From: Plantago major
Taxonomy: Eukaryota; Streptophyta; Magnoliopsida; Lamiales; Plantaginaceae
Length of the DNA stretch: 64,000 nt
NCBI GenBank assembly: GCA_026545765.1
Contig: CM048844.1
Location: 71,037,035-71,101,034, forward strand
Direction of reading: 5' to 3'
In this document: positions 1 through 12,084 of the stretch, piece after piece
Layout of the letters: the number at the start of each line of letters is the position of its first letter
How positions within the stretch are numbered: the stretch's first letter is position 1
The notes under the pieces: generated by a model
The model's database searches: none
What the model was told of the DNA's origin: nothing
The model's input: the letters and a program-made list of their open reading frames with translations, nothing else
Position numbers and translations under genes: made by a program

Positions 1-1000
1 GGTTTTTGTTCTGCTGAGGTTTATGGCAACAGGTTTATTGGTGTATTGATTTTGTTTGTAGTGCCTTTGGCACATTTGCTCTTGTTATCTTGGTGCACAG
101 GTCGTGTCCTGTTGGTAGGCTTCTCATTCATGTATTTCTTCATATTGTGTAGCACTTGTGCTTTTTTTTATACATTTTTAATTTCTTTAAAAAAAAAGCC
201 TATAACCATTTATGTTCATTATCATTCAACAATTGATTTGTTAAGTGTTTTTCCTGATTTCGAATCGATCTGTTCTCTACTAGTATGAATGATAATGATG
301 AGAAGAGAACTAATTGCTAATTTGCAGACAATATCAGAGTACTATACATGCTTAAATGATAGAACACCAATTCGTGTTGTGTATGAATACCTCATCTTAA
401 AGTTGAACTGTTGAACTTGTCGTCTTGTATATATTATGCTCTGGATGAGGCAGTAGAATCTAACTTATAGACATGGCTCATTGTAACCTATAAGCTAGTT
501 CGTTATTATGTGTATGAATACATCATCTCTCTAGTGTTGGAGTTTTTTTTTATCGTATACAGATGGTGATTTCGATGAAGCTGGAGAAACTTAGCTGCAA
601 CTTGGAGACATGAAGCATATGGATTTTTTTTGCGTGGAATGACATATAATGGAAGAGAAGCATCTAGTTTGTGATCATTATATGTTAACTCCATTTGGAT
701 CTTATTTCTCAAACTCAAATGGTCTATGAATTGCTACCTAGTTTGGTTTTAGACCGGACAAGTGTTTGACAATTATTATCATTTCAATGCAACTTTTTAG
801 TATTTTAGTCATTTTTGGTTTTCGATTTTCGTGGAACGATATTTTGATACCCTTTATGTGATGACATTATTTCACAATTAAGTGTGATGAATTCCGTTCA
901 ACCAATATATATAGATTGGTGATGAAAAAATAGTTTTTCTGAGAAATAAATTGTCTCTATAAAGCGATATTGTGACAATATTTTATCATATTTCTCAAGT
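1..1000. other. Unassigned left edge; possible terminal exon of a host gene
   Basis: No confident gene is visible. At 564-591 (plus) a good acceptor context (ending tacag) is followed by a short reading frame, DGDFDEAGET, and a stop. This acidic ending is what the last coding exon of a gene lying to the left of the window might look like, with 3' UTR after it. The earlier reading frame at 46-288 is hydrophobic and has no recognisable motif. A last-exon reading is possible but rests on one splice site and ten codons. Confidence 0.2.
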
Positions 1001-1029
1001 CTTTTGTGATAAAAATTAAACATACGTGA

Positions 1030-1672
1030 TGATCTTTGGGGTACCGAAAAATCGACATTTGTGATAAAGAACAACTAATATGACTAAATAACTTGTCACA
1101 TTAAATTACCTTTTGTGATGCAATGTTGTCACAAATGTTCTAGTCTTTTATGATGAAATTTGGTCACGAATGTTTAAGACATTTTGTGATGGAATTTGGT
1201 CACAAATGTTCAAGACATTTTTTGATGAAGTTTACTCACAAATGATGAAGATATTTTATGATGAAATTTGGTCACAAATGTTCAAGACATTTCGTGATGA
1301 AATTTGGTCACAAAAATTCAAGACATTTCGTGATGAAATTTAGTCACTATTGTTCAAGACATTTTGTGATGAAATTTAGTCACAAATGTGATGTCTTTCC
1401 GTGAGGAAATTGAGTAATTGTGATGAATGTTTGGGAGTGCGAAAATAACTTTTGTGATGAAAAAAATGTATTTGTGACAAAATAACTTTGTCACATTAGA
1501 TGTAATTGATGTGACGAAGTGTCATTTTGTCACAATAGGCCATTTATGAGGGGGAAAAAGTGATGACACTGTGACAAATTGTTTTGTCACTAGATCTGTG
1601 TTGGGACAAATTTTAACAATTTTGTGACAAATTTTTTTGCCACCATAAACTGTTTTTTTTTTTTTTGTAGTG
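1030..1672. mobile_element. CACTA-type element end with subterminal repeat array
   Basis: The segment ends at 1672 in ...TTTTTTGTAGTG, the inverted form of the CACTACAAAAA terminus of CACTA (En/Spm) transposons. From about 1030 to 1640 it carries roughly ten imperfect direct copies of a ~36-bp unit that pairs TTTTGTGATGAAATT with TTGGTCACAAATG. Each unit can fold back on itself (TTTGTGA / TCACAAA). Dense subterminal repeats are typical of CACTA elements, where transposase binds them. No transposase is coded here and no matching left CACTA terminus was found, so this is a non-autonomous or truncated copy. Confidence 0.6.
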
Positions 1673-1689
1673 GAGTATGCAAATTGATC

Positions 1690-3700
1690 CTTGGAGCTGT
1701 TGAAGATTTGAAGACTAGTTTATTAGGATGTCTACTTGGAGCTTGGTTACTCCTGTTGTCCTAATTTACTATGTATTTTGTATCTTGCTGACTGAGCTAA
1801 AATGTTGTTTTATCAACTAAAAGTTATCTCTGAACTTTCTTTGTAACATATCTGATGAACCTACTCTCAGATATCAATCTATAAAAGATAACTTGTCAGC
1901 AAAGATCACACCTTGTGATTTGGTTGATGTTTACTTTCTGCACTTAATTATATGAATTAAAAGATCATAAGAAATGATTAAGTGGTGGATTGTTTCCTCA
2001 TCCAGATTTGTAATAGGTCAGATAGTCATCGTTGACTGATCAAAATGGGGGAAATTTGTTAGAATATTTGTTTAGATTTTGATCAGCAACTTAATGACTT
2101 ATCTTAGCTCAGAAAGGTGGTTAGTACTCTTGGTTCACTTGAACACTGTAAAAGAGGAAACTCACTAAGTATGATAGTCTAGCTAATCTTGTATAGGATG
2201 TTAGGTCTCTGAATGTAATTTTTATTTTTCTTTAAAGAAGACCAAGAAGAAGGCATCCAGCATGAAATGTTCAAAGGATTTGAATATGTGAAGACTGCAC
2301 AAGATTGCTGAAGACAAAGGTTTCCAGATACCAATGACCAGATATCTTAAAGACACAAGCGTTTTTAAATAAACAGTGTTGCAAAACGATATCTGAGAAA
2401 TAAAAGGTTTCTGAGACGAGGAAAGTGCCCACAGATATCTACACTCAGATACCTTGGACATAAACTATGTTTCTGAAAAGAAATATATTTTAACAAGGTG
2501 TTTCAACAAGAGGTATCTGGAGTTGTGATAAACTCTTGAAAAGGACGTGCACAGCATCAGAGAAATCTGATAGCATAAAGATCTCTGATACCATGCATAG
2601 TTCCGCTGGCACTACAAGACAAAAGTATAGTACAATGCATTAAATGCACGGACAGAGATGTCTGAATAAAAAACGGTAGCTTCTGAAGAAGAAGACAAAC
2701 GATTACAAGATTATACTCGATATCGAGTTTGAATTTGATTTAGGCCTAACGGATACTATTCAAACGGCACTCAAATTCATCTATAAATATCAAACACTTA
2801 GACTGCTTGAGAACACACCTTAGAACACTGAACTTACATTGAATACTCTCACACAAGCTCTCAAGCACACTACTTATCTTCAAGCTTTCTGTTGCGACCA
2901 AAGCTCTTGATCCTAAGTAGCACAAAAGTTCTAAGTGTCCTGATCCTTAACAAGCATTGCTATTTGTGAAAGATTTGAATTAAGATTTGATATCTGAGAT
3001 TCATTCCCTTGAACACTTATCGTAGACTTGGGTCAGTAAAGAACAAGATACCATACATTGCAAAGTGTATTAAGTATACTTGATTCATAGAGCTATCTGC
3101 ATAACTGAACAAGTTATTAAAGAAGCTCACCTGACAAACTACCTTAACCAACACCTTAATCGGCGTGGAGTACAGGAAGTACTTAGTTTGGGAAACTAAG
3201 GAATAACTCCAAGGTTACTGAGCAAGGAAGTACTTAGTTTGGGAAACTAAGCAATAGCTCAAAAGGTTTCTGAGTACAAGAAGTACTTGGCTGTGAAAGC
3301 CGGGGAATAACTCAGGGGAAACACTTGGTTGGGAACCTAGTGTAATTAGGATTCAAGAGAAGATATTTGTAAGGTTACATCAATTATCTGTCTTAGTGGA
3401 TTCTAGGTCTGAGAAAGGCCGAAGTCGATTAGTTGAAGGATTACGCCACCTTCAGATACCACTATAAAAAGACTTGTATTATTTACTTTATGCATCTCAT
3501 TACTTGCTTAAGTTACATTGCAAAGTATTTACACCTATCTTGCTGAGCACGTGCACTTATCACAGAAAAGTCTTCCGCTCTCTGAAATTAAGTATCAGAA
3601 ATCTTCACAGATATCTGAGAAACCGTGTTTATAGACAAAAGTTTTAAAAGACTATTCCCCCCCCCCCTAGTCTTTTACTTTGCCGTTATCTGGACCAACA
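1690..3700 (+). mobile_element. Long-LTR retroelement fragment, copy 1 (3' internal end plus LTR)
   Basis: A fossil. About 370 bp of 3' internal sequence ends in a purine tract (gatcaaaatgggggaaattt), followed by an LTR at 2057-3700 (TGTTAGAATATT ... TGGACCAACA, ~1.64 kb). The LTR contains recurring gaagtacttagtttggg units. The same order recurs at 7200-9022, so both are 3' ends of the same family. No primer-binding site follows this LTR. No gag or pol was recognised, so the superfamily (perhaps Copia) is uncertain. It is broken and far from complete. Confidence 0.6.
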
Positions 3701-4150
3701 TTCATTTTAGCACTAATGGAGCTTGACGCACTCCATTAATGGAGCTATTCACGTTCCATTTTATTGTGCTCAAACTTCTTTAAAGGAGATATTCAAGTTC
3801 CGTTAATGGAGCCCTTAAGTTCTATTAATGGAGCTGATTTGGCTCCATTAAAACCCTCCACGAGCTCTTTAGTTTCTTATTTTATTTTTTCCTTCATTTC
3901 AATCCACTTGCATTTATAACCCGATCCGAGATGTAAAGAATTCTTGAAATCAAGAAGCAAAGAGAATCGACTTAAAAGGAAACCTAGTTCAGCAGGCCCT
4001 TATGGTAGAAGTACTTAATGGAGCTTAAAGCTCCATTAACGGAGCTTGAACAGCTCCAATCATCGACTTCATGCTATTGGAGTTGTTCAAGTCTGCTAAT
4101 GGAGCCTTTGAGATCCATTAATGGAGCTGAGTATATGAGCTTGATTCAGA
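3701..4150. repeat. Cluster of AGCTCCATTAATGGAGCT-type palindromes
   Basis: About nine full or half copies of a palindromic motif lie in ~430 bp: near 3711, 3729-3747, 3800, 3823, 3841, 4013-4055 (several in a row), 4095 and 4112-4131. The complete form is TCCATTAATGGA flanked by AGCT, which is self-complementary. Spacing is irregular, so it is not a simple tandem array. It starts directly after an LTR end. The function is unknown; it may be a regulatory or subterminal part of a mobile element. Confidence 0.55.
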
Positions 4151-5340
4151 CTCAAACCATGGAGTTATAAATCTCCATAAGCTGCATTGAAGGAGGAGGA
4201 GGAGGGCTATAAAAAAAATTTGAAGAAGAAGAAGATGGAAATAAATGAGTGAAACTGTTTTGTGTCAATTGTGAGTTTTTTTATAAATTCGACAAGGATT
4301 GATGTGCAATTAATCATTTCAATTACCACGTGGAAATCAGCTGGTCAACGCAAAAAATAGATTTTGGACTAAAATGTTGTAGACGCTCAGAAATCTACAA
4401 TCAAAATCGATTAAAATTGGGGGGCACAACCTGCATAAGGCAATGAAACAAACCTAGAGACGTGAGGTTCCAAGGTGACACCGTGTGGTGTCGACCAAGG
4501 ACTCACGCTCAAGTCAAGAATGTGATAAGAGGTAAACTATGTGAAGGAAAGAAGAGCAGAGTGATGATTGTCGACTTATCCTGTTGCTTAATTCGGTTCG
4601 ACTGTGTTCAGACACATTTCGGTGACTGGTGAGTAACTTGCTTCCAGGGAGTAAGCAAGTCAGTCGTAGATGGAAGGTGAGGAAAGAACTCAGGTGATCT
4701 GGTGGCGAATGAGTGAGATGCGCAAGTTGATGGCGTTAATCGATAGGATTTCTGGTAAGTATGCGATTAGGTTAACTCGGAGTATCCCATGATCCCCTCA
4801 TGTATCACCTTCCTCCCTATATAGATTCGTCAAAGTGTCCGTTGGAGTCAGTCCTCCTCTAACTCCGAGATTGGGGCGTTAGTTGTTATCGACTTGAGTA
4901 GTAAGTTAGACCACTCCATTAATAGCGGACTGACTAGGTTCAAGTAGTCATGCGACTAACTAGGTGCATGTAGGTGGTATGTAAGTTCGCACCTCACTTT
5001 CTCATAGTGGTAGACCTTTGGGCCCGGTGCCTCATTAATAAAAACCCACTAAGTAGTCCACGATTCCACGAGGTTGGTATTTCAACCAAGCAAGCCCATT
5101 TGCATTTGTTTAACTTTTGGACTTTCCTATCACCCAAATTGTAATTGGACACCTTTATGATCGCTTATAACCCAATCTATAATTGGATACGTTCTGGACT
5201 AGGTCATAATGTCTCTTGGGCTAGTTTTCAATAATCGATTGAGATACGGATTTTTACCATTACAAATGTTATTGTTCAAATCAGAGGGACTAAAGTGTTA
5301 TTACTAAATTTATCAGGGGTACCTACTGTAATTCACCTGT
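4151..5340. other. Unassigned repeat-like sequence
   Basis: No coding potential was recognised. The stretch 4790-4870 has a promoter-like layout (pyrimidine-rich, then CTATATAG at about 4838) of the sort seen in LTR U3 regions. The surrounding sequence contains GTCGAC-rich phrases also met in the Gypsy-type LTR at 9.5 kb. It is most likely decayed LTR-element sequence. Confidence 0.3.
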
Positions 5341-5346
5341 TATAAT

Positions 5347-5414
5347 ATTACTCTCCGTATTTTGCGTGTCGAAAAGTAAAGTGGACAACTAGCATGTGAC
5401 GGAGGGAGTATATA
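5347..5414. mobile_element. Stowaway-like MITE remnant
   Basis: A short near-palindrome runs from ATTACTCTCCGTATTTTGCG to GACGGAGGGAGTATAT. CTCCCTCCGTC next to a TA dinucleotide is the hallmark end of Tc1/mariner-type Stowaway MITEs. Only ~68 bp lie between the ends, so most of the interior has been lost. Confidence 0.45.
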
Positions 5415-5574
5415 TTTTTTAATTTTTTCGAGCAGATCGTCAAGTTTTTTAGCCGAGCTTCTCAATATTCGAGCTTGGCTCGAATATTTATTCGAGTTAT
5501 AAATTAAGCTCGAACGAGTCGAGCTTTTTTCGAGCTGAGCTTGGGCATCTCGAAAAAAGCTTGACTTGTTAGTA

Positions 5575-6161
5575 ATCCTATATGTTGTCAATGGTTTTGA
5601 TGAGGCATTTTTTGAACACCTCATCATGTTCTTTTTACCATGTTTCTACTAACGTTTTGTGTATTTTTACCCTTATTTGTATATATTTTTGTGTAGTTTC
5701 TCGTGTTTCGCATGTTTCCAATTTTTATCCAGGTTTTATGTATTTTTCATGAAGAAATGGAGTAAAAAACAATGCATTTTCATGTATGTTATCGGACGAA
5801 ACAAGCTTCAAGGCTTCAAATAGGTGCCACAAGAGTACACGAGATGCCAAATGGGGCGAGGTTGGACAAAAAGTGGATTTTGCATGCGCAAGAGAAGTGG
5901 GCGACCACGTAATAAGATGTATCGGTGAATGTAACATAGGAGTTCCGCCACCGTCAGACACCACCGCTGTCACAGGAAATGACTAAGACGTGCACCCATT
6001 TTGTAACGAAAGATTTATGCATTTTTCTGCGTATTTTATTCCAGATCTTGTAATTCCAAATTCATTCTTCATTTTAGACATTTGAAAACATTCTTGAGAG
6101 CTTAGGGTTCCAAAATATCATCCATCTGGTCAAGTGATGTGACAATGAAATGTGCGATTTT
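5575..6161 (+). mobile_element. Gypsy-type LTR fragment
   Basis: A fossil. The composition and phrases (gatgaggcatttttt ... gcgtattttattcc ... gagcttagggttcc) are those of plant Ty3/Gypsy LTRs. The last 25 bases (6137-6161) are identical to 9151-9175, which lie near the start of another Gypsy-type LTR in this window. No coding part is attached. It is broken. Confidence 0.4.
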
Positions 6162-6224
6162 ACAAGATCTCAGAAACCTCCAACAGTTGCCAAGAGCTCA
6201 AGGAGAAGACAAGACTGAGACTCT

Positions 6225-6311
6225 GAAGAAGAAGAAGAAGAAGAAGAAGAAGAAGAAGAAGAAGAAGAAGAAGAAGAAGAAGAAGAAGAAGAAGAAGAAG
6301 AAGAAGAAGAA
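6225..6311 (+). repeat. (GAA)n microsatellite
   Basis: About 29 near-perfect GAA triplets. The tract creates artificial poly-Lys, poly-Ser and poly-Phe reading frames on both strands. It lies just upstream of the retroelement reading frame at 6425. Confidence 0.95.
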
Positions 6312-6424
6312 GGAGAGATCTCTGAAAAGAGAAGGAAAATAGACCAAGACAGCTGCAATAAACTTATGGTCATACATCAAGAGGTGATGATGAAGATGAA
6401 GAGAAAGATATAAATCCACTTCAC

Positions 6425-9022
6425 ATGAAAAGAGGAACAAGCAGCATGTCTGAGCCTATAGCAGCAAGGACACCTTCTGGAAACACCAAATCAATTCAGC
6501 AAGGTACCCCATCTATGAAAGGTCTAAACTCCAAACAGGAGAGGAAGAGTGAAAGGGATATCAAGTTTGGTAGAGTGCTACCACCACAGCCAGAAGATGC
6601 TCAGATTGAGTATGTAAAGGTTGATGACCTTGATCCCACTGTTTGGCAGTGCATTCATCAGAAGAATGGCTACTGGGTATTCAAACTGAAGAATCTACTA
6701 GTCAATGAAGGAGGACTACCAGTACCCATCTTCAGACAGATGATGGCATGGAGAAAAGGCAGACAAGATTTGTTTCCTAGAGACAGAGTTCAGAAATGGC
6801 TAGACTTTGAAGTAAGAGTTAGACAAATAGCCAGAAAGAAAGTCCTTTCTGAAGAATTCCCTTATCATAGAACAGAGGATGTGCACACCATTGTTGATAA
6901 ATTTGGGTCAAGAACTAGACTGCAGGTTGAACCTTATGAGTCATTCTATTTGACTAAGGAACAATACTTGGGAGACCTGAAATATCTGAGAGAGATATAT
7001 GGTCATTACAAGCCCATTGAAGAGTAGCTAGTACATGTCTGGAAATGGGGCAAGTACCTTTGGATCAAAAGCATGATCAAGAACCTACCCACCACCAAAT
7101 CTTACAAGGAGATTGCTCTGGCAACAAGGAATGCTGAAATGAAAGTCAGAACATACATCCTTGAATACTCGTAAGATGGAAGAGATATGGTGATAGGTCT
7201 TTCAAAGTTGAAGATGAAGACTTGAAGACCAACTAGTAGAATGTTCACTTGGAACTTGGACTTTCATGTTGTTCTACTTAGTTGTGTAATTTTTATTTTT
7301 ATTTGATCAGACGTTATTGCTTATCTTGTAAAATTTATCTGTACTATCACTTGTAAATTATCTCATGAACCTACTCTCAGATATCATTCCAATGAAAAGA
7401 TAACTTTTCAGCAAAGATCACATCTTGTGATTTGGTTGATGTATACTTTCTGCACTTAAATAAAAAGAAATGAAAGATGATAAGAAATGTTTAAGTGTTG
7501 GATTGTTTCCTCATCCAGTTCATGATAGGTTTTTAGATAGTCATATGTGACTGATCAAAATGGGGGAAATTTATTAGGAATATATGTTTAGATTTTGATC
7601 AGTTTTCCTAATGACTTATCTTAGCTCAGAAAAGTAACTAATACTCTTAGTTCACTTGAACATTGTAAAAGAGGAAGCTTATTGAGTATGTTAGTCTAGC
7701 AAATCTTGTATTAGGATGTTAGGTCTCTGAGTGTAATCTTTATATGTTTGAAGAAGACCAAGAAGCAAGCATCCAGCAGAAGGAAACCTTTATTGAGATC
7801 AAGATCGCATAAGATTGTCAAGACTAAGGAAAAGTGTCTCCTCAGAAACCTTGGCTCAGAAACCTTGAAGAAATTAAGTGTCTTTGGAAGACAAGTATTT
7901 CAACAAGTGGTTTCTGATGCACTATAGGCCACTGAGAAAGGACTTGCAAAGCCTCAGAAAGCTTGCATTGTTCCGTTGACACTACGAGACAAAAGTTAGT
8001 ACAGTGCATTAATTACACAGACAGAGATGTCTGAGTAAAAGAGAAAATCTCTGTAAAGCGACAAAGCTCATTGTCGTACTAACTTTAGATATTAATAGTT
8101 TGAATTTTATTGTGCCTAGCGGATACTATTCAAACGGCATGATTTTCAACTATAAATATCACCACTTAGAATACTTGAAAACACACCTTAAACTGAACAT
8201 CAATTGCGATATACTTTCAAGCATACAAGCCTTCTACCTACTTACTCTCTAGCTTTTGTTGAGACTAAAACTCTTGAATTCTAAGTAGCACGAAAGTTCT
8301 AAGTGTCCTGATCCTTAACAAGAATTACATATTGTGAAGGAGTTGAATCTAGAAGATATAGTTGCGACTCATATCTGTGATTCATTCTCTTGAACAACAT
8401 CAAGACTTGGGTCAGTAAAGAACAACTTACCATACATTGAAAAGTGTATTAAGTAAGGTTGTTTCTACATAGCACTCATAGATAACTGTATAAGTTATTA
8501 AGAGCCTACTCACCTGACAAACTACCATAAACAACACCACATAGGCGTTGAGCACAGGAAGTACTTAGTTTGGGAAACTAAGGAATAGCTCAATGGTTAA
8601 TGAGTAGAGGAAGTACTTGGTTGGGAAAACCAAGGAACAACTTAGGGGGAACACTTGGTTGGGAACCTAGTGTAAAAGGGATCAAGAGATAGGACTTTGT
8701 AAGGAGAACTCAATTTCTTATCTTAGTGAATTCAACTCCTGGGAAAGAGCGAGTGGATTAGTTGAGGGATCACGCCACCTCGTGATACCACTATAAACTG
8801 TTGTGTTATTTACTTACGCATTACTTATTGCTTATTTATTGCTTCATTGAGTACTTACACACTTTATAGTCCGAGCACGCGTGCACTTATCATCAAGTCT
8901 TCCGCTCTCTGAATATAAGTATCAGAAACCTTCCCAGATATCTGAGAAACTGTTTTATTGTAAAAAGTTTGAAAAGAGTATTCAACCCCTGCCTTTTTAC
9001 TTTGTCGTTATCTGGACCAACA
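6425..9022 (+). mobile_element. Long-LTR retroelement fragment, copy 2 (ORF, 3' end, LTR)
   Basis: A fossil. An open frame of 200 codons (6425-7027) is followed by ~540 bp of 3' internal sequence, a purine tract (aatgggggaaattt) and an LTR at about 7572-9022 (~1.45 kb, ending TGGACCAACA). The 3' internal and LTR parts match 1690-3700 throughout. The ORF product is basic (GRVLPPQPEDAQ near residue 50) and matches no enzyme domain I know. Its place before the 3' LTR suggests an accessory retroelement ORF. Reverse transcriptase and integrase are missing. It is broken. Confidence 0.55.
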
Positions 9023-10487
9023 ATATGAAACCCTAAAGACTAGCTGCTTATCTATGTCATGGTTTATGCTCTTTACTCAATTCATAGTCACTTCTTATTT
9101 ATCATTGTTACCATGCTTAAGGATGAGCAAGAAACTGGTTTGGGGGTGTTATGTGACAATGAAATGTGCGATTTTGCATGCTTTTAGACCCTCGTTTTTT
9201 TTCCAAGATTCAATATTTGCATCATATTATGGTCAATTACTAACTTCTTGCATAATTTGTAGGTCATGATCGTGTTTTTGAGGAATTGCACGATTTCCGG
9301 TGCCAAAAAGTCATATTTAGCCGAAATCGAGGAAAATAAGGAAATACGCTGATTTTGTCATTGCACGGAGTTCGAGGTGTCAAAACATGTCATGTGACTA
9401 ACCAATGCGAAGATAATTTAAGATGCTACAACATTGTAGAAGACTATTTTTCGAGAAACGAAGTTACGAAGCCCGAAATCGAATAACAAAGAAAACAGAC
9501 AGAGCCTGCATAAATCGAAGGACTGCAGTCGACTGTCGACCACAGAAGCCTCTATGCGGTTCACTGTCGAGCGCAGTGATGTAGAAGTTTCCGGGATCAG
9601 GGTTTTTCCTGGTCTGTCAGGTTAGAGCCCGCCTTTCTGACCTTCTTTATTGATGAATGGCGGCCAGAGCTCGAGATTTTTAGTATAAATTAGACCCTTG
9701 GGGTCTCATAATCATTCACCGCTCCCAAAGCAGCTCTCCTGAGAGAGAACCATTCCTCGGGGAAGTGAAACCCCAAACCGCTGGCCGTCAGGCACCCAGA
9801 AGGAGGATCCCTTAGAAGTAGCACGAAGACATCAAAGACTAAGCTTCTTCTTCTTTCTTCCCTTTTTCGATTTTTGTCTGTAGTAGATTACTATGAGTAG
9901 CTAACTTTCTCTTGTAAAGGCGAACCGCCGAAACTTTGTTGTGCTACTTCTTTATATGTCGTGTTATATTAATGGAATAGTTCTTAGACGTAAATCGTGA
10001 TTATACAACTCTATACATCCTTTGTGGTGTGATGTTCTGCTGAGTGAGACAGTAGTTTCATTGAACTGAGTAGGGGTACTTGTATCGACTGCGCCTTGGT
10101 CTTTAGTATTATGCCCTGCTGTCGTTAGAGGTAATCGCATAGTATATTTACTAGGAAGTTGGGAGTAGCATAGTACGAGGGAGGTCGGGGGTCCTTTATG
10201 TTTCAACCACCATCGATTTTCATCAACAAAATTAGGGTTTTAATTGTGATTCGATCATCTGCTTTCAATCTGTTTACTTACAATTTGTCTGCTTTCTGCA
10301 CGCATATTCAAAACGTTACTTGTTTGTTCCTATGCTAAGTGTCCGTGGAGAACGACATCCCGAGTTAACATACCACTATAACTGTTTGTTTGTGAGCTTC
10401 CGACAATTAAATAAATTTAATCTTTAATTGTATTTGAGAATTACAGGTACTATAGCGCTTTCAAATTCTTAAGTGCACATCATCAAG
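9023..10487 (+). mobile_element. Gypsy-type LTR with short 3' internal end
   Basis: A fossil. At 9121-9146 the phrase gatgagcaa ... ctggtttgggggtg is the usual 3' internal end and polypurine tract of plant Gypsy elements. The LTR then starts at about 9147 (TGTTATGTGACAATG) and runs to about 10487 (ending near TTAAGTGCACATCATCA). A TATA-like AGTATAAAT at about 9680 precedes a likely transcription start. No coding domain remains. It is a broken fragment or solo LTR. Confidence 0.5.
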
Positions 10488-11650
10488 TTGAGCTTGGTAA
10501 TCCATTTTAACATCAAGATTATATTGGTTTGTGGTTGTAAAACAATATTTCCACCATTGTTATACATTGGAGCTCAATAAGATCATCTTTTCGGTAAAGT
10601 TGTATCATTCCTTTGCTTAATTCTGATTTCTTATTGAATTGTGATGATTTGTGATTGCTTATACAAATCTATTGATTGTGATACCATGAGTATGATTAGC
10701 TAAACATTTCTATGGGGTGGTGGTGAGTTCTCAAGCATGCTAGTCTAGGACTTTGGATGAAGATACAAAATTTGTTTGTTTATCCTTGCGAATTAGTTTA
10801 CGGGTTCATGTGGGATTAGCAATCGAATTCAAACACCCAAATTCACAAGAGGAATTCGCACCTCATGGTTGCATTCGATTGTGGAATGCATTGTCTATAA
10901 ACGCTTGAATTAGTAGAATTGACGACTCTACTATTTCCATTGAAAATGGTTTACTTTCAATAGTCATATCTTCATTGCAATCCTTGACTAGCTAACTTGA
11001 GTTGAAACCACCAGTCCATATCTCCTTTGATTGATACAAAAACAAGTGTTTTCTAAGTTTATAACTAATCATTCAAAACAACAACAAGCCTAAGTTCCTT
11101 TTCGAGAATGACACCAGGGCAACTTGTCAACTCGCTATGTGTTTTCAAGAGATCTTTGATTCGTGCCTTTGGCTTATAAATTAAGGACTTAATTTGACGT
11201 ATCAGGTTTTATCCTCGAACTTTGTAGTGAATAGTGTATTGATTACTTACCTTCGGTATTAAAACACGTTCTATAAGTAGGTCTGCATTTGAGACTTTTT
11301 TTTTTTTTTTTTTTTGAACGAGCAATAGAATATCTTAAAGTTCCAACCAAGCGTCTACAATGACTCCGTAAAATTATACTATTCTCTACTAGATAGTAGG
11401 GACATGACTGCCGGAATAAAGTTGCATGTTTCTATCACGCAGCCGGTCCAACTTGGTCCTTGGTCGTATTCAATGCCCTCCAGTGATTGGCCTTAGGGAT
11501 AAGGAGACTCACCTATTTCCATATCTAGGGTCGGTTCCCTTGTTTATCTCCATAATTATAAGTTGTTTTAGTGGCTAAGGAATCAGTTCCAGTACTCAGT
11601 CATCGTTGAGGGCGGACCATAATAGTGGGACGAGGTTGATGCCCTAATTA
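10488..11650. other. No gene recognised; probable decayed LTR-element sequence
   Basis: No protein motif or convincing splice structure is visible. A run of about 20 T lies near 11298. Several phrases (gaatgacaccagggcaacttgtcaac and nearby) resemble U5 or primer-site regions of Gypsy-type elements, but I could not place both ends of any element. Confidence 0.3.
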
Positions 11651-12074
11651 CATTTCTACAATTTTAATTTAATTCGATTTTTTTTTACAAGTTTTGAATT
11701 TGATTTGTTTATATTAATATTTAAAATGAAAGTTTGTTAATATGACTGTGTTTGTATAAAATTATGTAACTAAATCCATCTTTATTTAACGACATCTTAA
11801 ATTTCGTCCACAAATCATGAAATAAATGAAAATGTAAAAGAAAATAAAAAGATCTGGGATATGATGCAAAATATGTTGCTAAATAGGTCGCTAAATAACG
11901 CAAAACTTTAAGTTACCGTCAGAATTTCGTCGATACTTTAGCGACAGACTAAAATTTCCATCTCTAAATTCGAGTATAGTTTTTTAGACCATTTCAAAAT
12001 TTGTTGCTAGCGACGGATTTAGCCATTTTCAATTAATAAAATCCATAGCAAAAGGTCGACATTTTCTTGTAGTG
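11650..12074. mobile_element. CACTA-type element right end
   Basis: The segment ends at 12074 in GACATTTTCTTGTAGTG, the inverted CACTACAAGAAAATGTC terminus of a CACTA element. The preceding 200 bp repeat GTCGCTAAAT / TTTAGCGAC phrases able to form hairpins. The left terminus was not found, and the next sequence is a LINE fragment. Confidence 0.5.
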
Positions 12075-12084
12075 TGGGCGGGAG

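Noticed and set aside
6139-6440. Lys-, Ser- or Phe-rich reading frames
   Set aside because: They are the (GAA)n tract read in different frames and strands, with no conserved flanks.
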